This document shows, in pieces, positions 58,301 through 64,000 of a stretch of 64,000 nt of DNA. Source of the DNA: Parascedosporium putredinis. Taxonomy: Eukaryota > Ascomycota > Sordariomycetes > Microascales > Microascaceae. Numbering within the stretch: position 1 is the first letter of the stretch; each line of letters opens with the position of its first letter. Made by a program: the position numbers and the translations under genes. The stretch spans positions 372,001 through 436,000 of the forward strand of contig CASHTG010000015.1 in assembly GCA_949357655.1 (NCBI GenBank), given 5' to 3'. The notes below the pieces were generated by a model. The model was given only the letters and a program-made list of their open reading frames with translations, was not told the DNA's origin and searched no databases.

Positions 58301-61300
58301 TGCTGGCCTGCTGTGCAGCCTGCAACTAGGCGTGGCCGGTGTTAGTCGGGCCACACCAGCATGCACTGCACCTCTGATGCTGTGTCTTGACTCCTAGTGT
58401 ACTCACTAACCCCCTCCTACACCCCTCCCCCTTCCCCTCTTCGCTCCTCAGTGCTCCTTCTTTCTCGACTAGCGCTATCCGACTGGCAATCCATCCTCCC
58501 CACTACCACCACCGCACCTTCTGCACCCCGGATCATCCTTCTTTGTCCTCCCCCTCTTGATCGATCGCTGTGCAGCTGCTGGATTATTGCGCTTGGACGA
58601 AAATTACCTAAGAGGGGCTGGCGGGGGCGGGAGGGGTGAGTGAACATTGAAGTGAGCTGGAGGGAAGAAGGGTGGAAACGACTGCGCTGGAGCGAGGCCA
58701 ACCTCGGAGCACTGGACCTTTTACCATTTTGTTGCTGGACGCGTCAAACATCATCCGAGTTGGCTCTCGCGAGGGGAAAACAGCCAGCCACACCAGGGGC
58801 ATCGGCTCTCTCATCGAGGGTGTGTGAAGGAGATAACATCTTTAAAGAGACAGGACAACCTCATCCTACACCACCCCCTTTCCGCTGACAGGGGGTGGAA
58901 AGTGCATGCAATAGGTAAGGACATGCTACTGAGACATATGGTGATAGTCAAATTGATAGATTTTTGCCTCATCCGCTCCTTGCTGGTTCGTGTTGGTTCG
59001 TGCATTCAAGTTTGAGGGACGACGCAACTGGCACGACCGATGCGGAGCCGATGTCCAAAAGATTTCGTGGCGGTTGCCCGAGAAGGCATCGTACATGAGA
59101 TTATTGGTGCGAGGAGCCGTGTTGTCGGCACTGTTCCTCCGAATTTGACAAACTACGTGGATCCTCGACGGAAAGCACTTGCATTTGCTGGGGGTGGGTG
59201 CTCAGCCCCTGAAAAAAAAAAAGAAAAAGAAAAAAGCTGACTCTCAAATGTTGCTACGTTTGGTCATAAAGAGGCCTTGAAGAAGGGGGTCCATGAACAT
59301 CCAAAATGCCCCTTCCCTTTTCTTAATCATTTGTTAGAGAGGTCTGGGTTACGAGGCTCGGCTGTACCAAGGTACGGCCGATCCCTAAGGCCTTGGTTCC
59401 GGCGAGACCGGTCTTGAAAGTTGGGCATGTTAAGCTGGTATGTCGAGGATATAAGTCAGGCAGGAGGGCAGACTAAGGGTGATTGAAAGGGGAAGGAACA
59501 GGCGTTGCACCCTTCCTCGTGATCAACGCATGCTCGAATCAATGTCGACTCGGAGCGTAGGATGTTGAAATAGGAATATTCCAGTCCTTCAACCCTTTCT
59601 CCTTGTCGCAAGAATCGACTCGGGAGTCACTTTGGTCTCGTCTCGTGGTCTTTCACATGACTCCTCTTGTTTCACAGCAGCCTTGCATCCAACGATAGGA
59701 GAAGGAGCAGGGAAAATTTTTCTTTCCTTTCCCTACCTATGGATAGATCAAGCCATCGAGGTTGGGCTTTGCGGGAGAGCGAATAGCCTTCACTGGAAGT
59801 GTGATATAGATCCATGGATGCATGGGCATGCTCTGTCCGGAGGCGGCCGCACCAACCTGAAGTTCTTTGTGGGACCTGACATGTCTTTCATGACTCTTCT
59901 CCAATCCGAACAGGGGAACTAGCCAAGACTAGAAGATGACGACGGTGATGATGCTGACGACCATGATGGACGGGGGTTCTCTCCGTCATCAACGACTAGC
60001 CAGAAAGCCTACGAGCTCACTCCAATGTAGGTACATTCAATCAAATATCAATTTGCTCAAGTTGATTCAATCCACTGATGCCTTGTCTGTTCCCTGCTAC
60101 CGGGGATCCATCGGCCTGATGCCCACCGGCTGTAAGCCTAGCGATAAAGCCCCTCGTCTGGGCGAAAGGGCGCCCAATCGACTTCATCGTGATCATATTT
60201 TCTCCTCCGTCCGGTATCCGAGGTCAATTGGTTACAGCTCCTCGGGGAATCGCCTCATTGTCTAATCTCTTTTTAAACGAGGATGGGGGAAGGAGAATGT
60301 TTGCAGAATCAAGCTTAGCATTCACAAGGCTAATGCGACAGCAGCCAGCGCCAGAATTAGGACTTGGTGAACTCGACGCTTTTCCCAAAGAGCGCCGAAA
60401 GGGACGCTACCAAGGTGACCCCACGCTATTGCCTGCTGGTTTCCCAGCTTGTTCTTTCCCCGGGCGCTCCAGTCTTGATTGGTTTTGGCGGCATGCACTG
60501 CCTGCAGTCCAGGCTTGAGTTGGGTAGTTCTTGACACCCCTCCCCTTCCATCCACCCCTCCCCCGCCCTTTCCCCCACCTTTTCGCCCCTCCCCAATTGA
60601 AGGATGCCTTTGGCCATCAGAAACCGCACACCCCCAAAGAACATGGGGTGGTGATTGGTGGGGAGGCCCAGGCCAGAAATACATTGAGGTACCTTCCACG
60701 TGGAGATGGTCAACTCCTCGTCGGCTGACGCGAGACTACACTAGCGCACCATATTTGTTTACTTGGTGGAAAGAAGGGTCGCTCTTGCATGGAACCAAGA
60801 GGGCAAGAAGGGCTCTCCCATTGAGCGTCACTGGACGACTAATCAACGGAGCAGCAAAGTAATGCCCGTCGCGGTTTCTCCCGTGAGACCGTGGGAGAAT
60901 GGGGGTCCTAGCGGGCGATAGTTTGGCTCGATATCGGGACGGCGTCAACTTGTATGGTGATACCTTGTATACGAGGTACTATACTACAAGTATGAGAATT
61001 TTCACTCGCGTTCCTTCCCGACCCGAAACATCGTGGTTTCTGTTTGTCAAGCTCGCCCGACCGTGGGGAACCTCCGTTGAGAGTGGCGATTGCCTCGTCG
61101 CTGCCCGCCACCCCTCGCGACGAGATGGTCTACCGGTTCAAAGTGACGGCTCAGTTGTCATGTATTCGCAAACGAAGGAGAACTGAAAAGTGAAAGAGTG
61201 AATAAGAAAGCGGTCATCGCCGCGAAAGGTGGCCACAGCCACCTGAACGAACTCAGTATTATACCAAGTGTGTGCAAGGGCCGCCTGGCCTCTTCGTCTT

Positions 61301-63160
61301 CAAAGGCTGTCCGCCCGGTTGGTCGGTGTTTCGACACCTGCATCCTGCACAACATATTTTCTCATCGGATCGACGGCGCTTTTCCGCTCTGATGTCTCTC
61401 CGAGAACCGAAACGGTCCCCGGGGGTATTAACAAGTGCCGCAGAAGGGGGAGGGAGATGGACTGTGTTGGGCCTCGGTAGACTTTTAATAGGAGAGCCCC
61501 CCTCCTAATTCTCACCCATCCCACCCCTTTTGTCACCCTCATCTTGACTATAGTTGTGTCCCCTGACGACACCGAGAGTGTGGCTGCCACGCACCGATAG
61601 ATGGGGCCGTCTTGGACCGTGGGAAGCCGCTTGGCCTGGCCGGGCTCAGAAATCTGTGTACGGAGGTACCGCCTGGGAAGGTGGTCGCGTGGCTGGGGGT
61701 CCACGCAGACTCTTCGTTCCTCCCAAGACGCCCAGGGGGCCCTTGTCTGTGCCCCCGCGCTCTTTGTCTCCTCTCGCATCCGCACTGCCGGTCACCTCCC
61801 GGGACCCGGACGTTGCTCTGAACCTGAACCCCCTCCCCCTCCGTTTCTGGAACTGCGGCGGCATGGAGTTTCCATGACAGAACACTTTGCACCCTCCCGA
61901 CATCCGTGAACCCGCCGCCTCCCTTAGCTGCTCCCGACCGGCACGGCCGAGATCAAGAGCCAGCTTGACCCCCGTAAGAGGATCCGCCTATCAAAGTCCA
62001 ATTAAATGCTTGAAAGCCGGCCGTCCCACCTATGATAGGTTGGTGAGGGCAAGCTTGAACATTGGGGATTTGGATTGGCAGCACTTTGGGAGAGCGTGTC
62101 AGCGCCAAGAAAGGGGCTTTAGGCTTTAGCTTCAGACAAGCAAGCCACCGAATAAAGGGGAAGAGGGGAGGAGGAACGCCAGGCGGTCACACCAGGCTGA
62201 CGCCTCAACGGTTTTGACGCCACAGCCAGCATCTTGGCCCCTCCTCCACGCCGTGTTGGGTCGGGCTTGCTTCCATTGACGCCAGGGAGGGGGCCCCAGA
62301 AGCAGCTCGCCTTCGCCCTACTTCTTGCGGAAGCATACCGTATCCTACCTCGGTATACATGGAGCAGATGGAAGCCCATGGAATCTATCTAGCTGCAGCG
62401 CAGCCATTGAGTGACGATGAATGGATCTGAGTAGAGGGTATGACAGTCGAGGCTCGGCTTCAGTGGCATCCATCTCGGGTTTGACTGGTTATGTGAGCGG
62501 TGAAAATGCGTGTAAAGATATCGAGCTTATCTAGCCGCGCGTATCATGAAGAAAAGCCTCTTCTGGAGCGACTTATCTCGTCACATCAGCCAACAACGCA
62601 ACAAAACGTCACCAAAACATTGCCCATCTGGGTCTTTACAAGTCCGGTGATGGATGGGCTGGGGCCCGCTCGCAAATGACACGGTATCCCTAGGCAATGC
62701 TCGATTCAAGACCGAGATGGGAAGAAGTTCTTTTGATTTGGCTGGCCCAATTTGGGCGATTTTACGGTTCACGTAGCATCTCATTTATCCGCGATGGTGA
62801 GTTGTGCAAGCCGCCCCAATCGCAGTTGGACTACCCCACAAACAGCGTGCCTATTTCGGCACGGCATGGCATCGCCGAACGAAGAAGGACTTTGATTCTG
62901 GTTCCGTGAGGAGAAGCCTGTTAATTGATATTATCTGGAGCGCGAGGAGAGGAAAAATCACCAATCCCCTATATTAGATTGTTGCTATCCTGCCGGTTGA
63001 GAATGTGTTGCGGCTTTTTGCCGCGCGATTGCTTCCTCTCTCCAACCAAGAGCAAAAGGGGAAAAAATAAGAAGAAAAGAAAGGCACAAACTCGCTGCGA
63101 TTTGTCCTTTGTTGCACCTCCAATCCCTAATAGCACTGTATTGGTTGGAGAATCCGCGCC
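55319..63160. other. 7.8-kb stretch without a supportable gene
   Basis: No known family, convincing splice chain or long conserved-looking frame is seen on either strand. It holds a GGGT/GGT repeat at 58245-58278, purine-rich A runs near 59210-59235, and a near-palindromic CGGCTGTACC/GGTACGGCCG at about 59360-59385. The right end is the promoter region of the BNR-repeat gene. Confidence 0.45.
58245..58278. repeat. GGGT/GGT repeat
   Basis: Four consecutive GGGT-type units followed by GGT units, all G-rich on the plus strand. The spacing of the GGG runs would permit a G-quadruplex, but that is inference from pattern. Confidence 0.75.
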
Positions 63161-64000
63161 ATGTTGGGACATCGATTGCTGCAGGGCATCGTGGCCCTCG
63201 CGGCTTCGGGTCTGATGTCAGTCGTCAACTGCGAGGTCAAGGTGTCCGCGCTGAAGACGACTACTTTGGGGACGGATCCTGAGGGCAGCGCGAGGTTGAA
63301 CGGCATGAGCTTCCAGCAGGATGCATTGACAACCTTTAACGGATGGTAAGCAGGACACCCTCCAACATTCCCCATCCTCCCCTCATGCCTCTCTAGCCGA
63401 AGCCTCTTTCTTCAACATCGTCAAGTGTTTTTGTTTTTTAACGTCCCCCTCCTTGCATAGGCAATATGTGGCCTACTACGAATCGACCGGAACGTATAAC
63501 AAGCAAAATGTGGCCCTTGGTCGCCGAAATCTCAACGGCGGCGCGAGCCCTTCCGACTGGGAAGTGATTCGATTTACAGACTATAGCCAGCAGACGCAGG
63601 ACTCGCACAACACCATCTCGATGGGCATCTCGAACGACGGCAAGATCCACCTGAGCTACGATCACCACGACGTCCCCCTCAACTATCGCGTCAGCAACGA
63701 GGGCGTCGCGACTGACCCTCGGCCCATGCGTGGAACGCGAATCTCTTTGGAGCTACGAGGCATGACTTGCCCGGCGGCGGATCGGGGCCTTGGAGGCCGG
63801 TCACGTATCCACGATTTGAGAGGGCCAACGGTGATCTCTTGTTTGAGATGAGAATTGGACAGTGAGTAGGACCTTTGCTAGACCCCCAAACAACCTGAGA
63901 AAGAAAAAAGAAAAGAAAAAAAAAAAAAAAAAAGAAAAGAAAGCGGACTGCTGACAAGAAGGGCGTGCGCACCCTACCCCTTGTCGTAGATCCGGATCGG
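63161..64000 (+). CDS. Secreted BNR-repeat (BNR_4-like) protein, cut by the window edge
   Basis: The start encodes a signal peptide (MLGHRLLQGIVALAASGLMSV, cleavage likely just after VNC), so the product is secreted. Mature motifs fit the BNR_4 family of beta-propeller proteins linked to polysaccharide breakdown: WQYVAYYESTGTYNKQNVAL, DSHNTISMGISNDGKIHLSY, DHHDVPLNYRVS, and after a frame slip AWNANLFGATRHDLPGG and YPRFERANGDLLFEMRIGQ. Exons: 63161-63345, 63461-63861, and a third from 63990 to the edge. The second intron has an A-rich run at about 63899-63942, a GCTGAC branch site and a CGTAG acceptor. One base is missing at CCC 63716-63718. Many family members are annotated only as hypothetical; the substrate here is unknown. 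Confidence 0.85.

Noticed and set aside
59340..59470. Possible structured RNA (tRNA- or 5S-like) because of paired GTACC/GGTAC and GGCCTTGGTTCC
   Set aside because: No A-box/B-box pair, no cloverleaf and no 5S signature could be found.
1..64000. Programmed ribosomal frameshifting as an explanation for the many frame breaks
   Set aside because: Breaks occur in unrelated genes, several per gene, without shared slippery sites or downstream structures, and always as base losses; sequencing error explains them more simply.

Overview
The window is nuclear DNA from a filamentous ascomycete fungus, probably Sordariomycetes. The evidence is moderate-to-high GC, short introns of about 60-200 bp with GTNNGT donors, CTAAC/CTGAC-type branch points and YAG acceptors, and a gene set typical of that group: GDB1, NAD-glycerol-3-phosphate dehydrogenase, PAM17, UBA4, SLX9, a DEN1/SENP8-type protease, a Zn2Cys6 regulator and an acid-ceramidase-like hydrolase. 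The species cannot be fixed from sequence alone. Seventeen protein genes are supported at differing confidence, with no rRNA, tRNA, CRISPR or intact transposon recognised.

Layout. 1-6.4 kb: tail of a membrane protein (+) and the glycogen debranching enzyme gene (-). 6.4-10.9 kb: no gene seen. 10.9-12.4 kb: glycerol-3-phosphate dehydrogenase (-). 14.6-18.7 kb: a gamma-glutamylcyclotransferase-like protein with a membrane tail and a large unrecognised, probably nuclear protein (both -). 19.3-23.3 kb: a compact housekeeping cluster of PAM17 (+), UBA4 (-) and SLX9 (+), with UBA4 and SLX9 sharing a 357-bp divergent promoter. 24.9-29.7 kb: DEN1-like protease, a doubtful small gene and an acid-ceramidase-like gene (all -). 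About 31.3-31.65 kb: a sharply bounded AT-rich island. 32.2-36.3 kb: chromodomain protein (+) and an MFS transporter (-), convergent. 41.6-45.8 kb: Zn2Cys6 factor (+) after a 5.3-kb upstream gap, then an RRM-like protein (+). 54.4-55.3 kb: a DapA-superfamily aldolase (+) standing alone between gaps of 8.6 and 7.8 kb. 63.2 kb to the edge: a secreted BNR-repeat protein (+), cut by the window.

The dominant signal in this sequence is technical. Almost every conserved gene is interrupted by single-base losses, mostly in short G/C runs that appear one base too short: five in GDB1, four in SLX9, three or four in the MFS gene, two each in GPD, UBA4, the GGCT-like, chromodomain and RRM-like genes. Adding the missing bases brings each coding length to a multiple of three and restores conserved motifs. 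Homopolymer undercalling in the assembly is much more likely than a block of pseudogenes, because the disrupted genes are housekeeping genes and two long genes (the Zn2Cys6 factor and the ceramidase-like gene) are intact. Coordinates below are those of the sequence as given.

The genes do not form one pathway. Two cover carbon storage and osmolyte metabolism (GDB1, GPD), and others cover mitochondrial import (PAM17), tRNA thiolation and urmylation (UBA4), ribosome assembly (SLX9) and deneddylation (DEN1). No clear new system was found. The best leads are the cytosolic-looking acid-ceramidase relative, the membrane-tailed GGCT, the orphan coiled-coil protein, the chromodomain gene beside the AT-rich island and the two large gene-free stretches.
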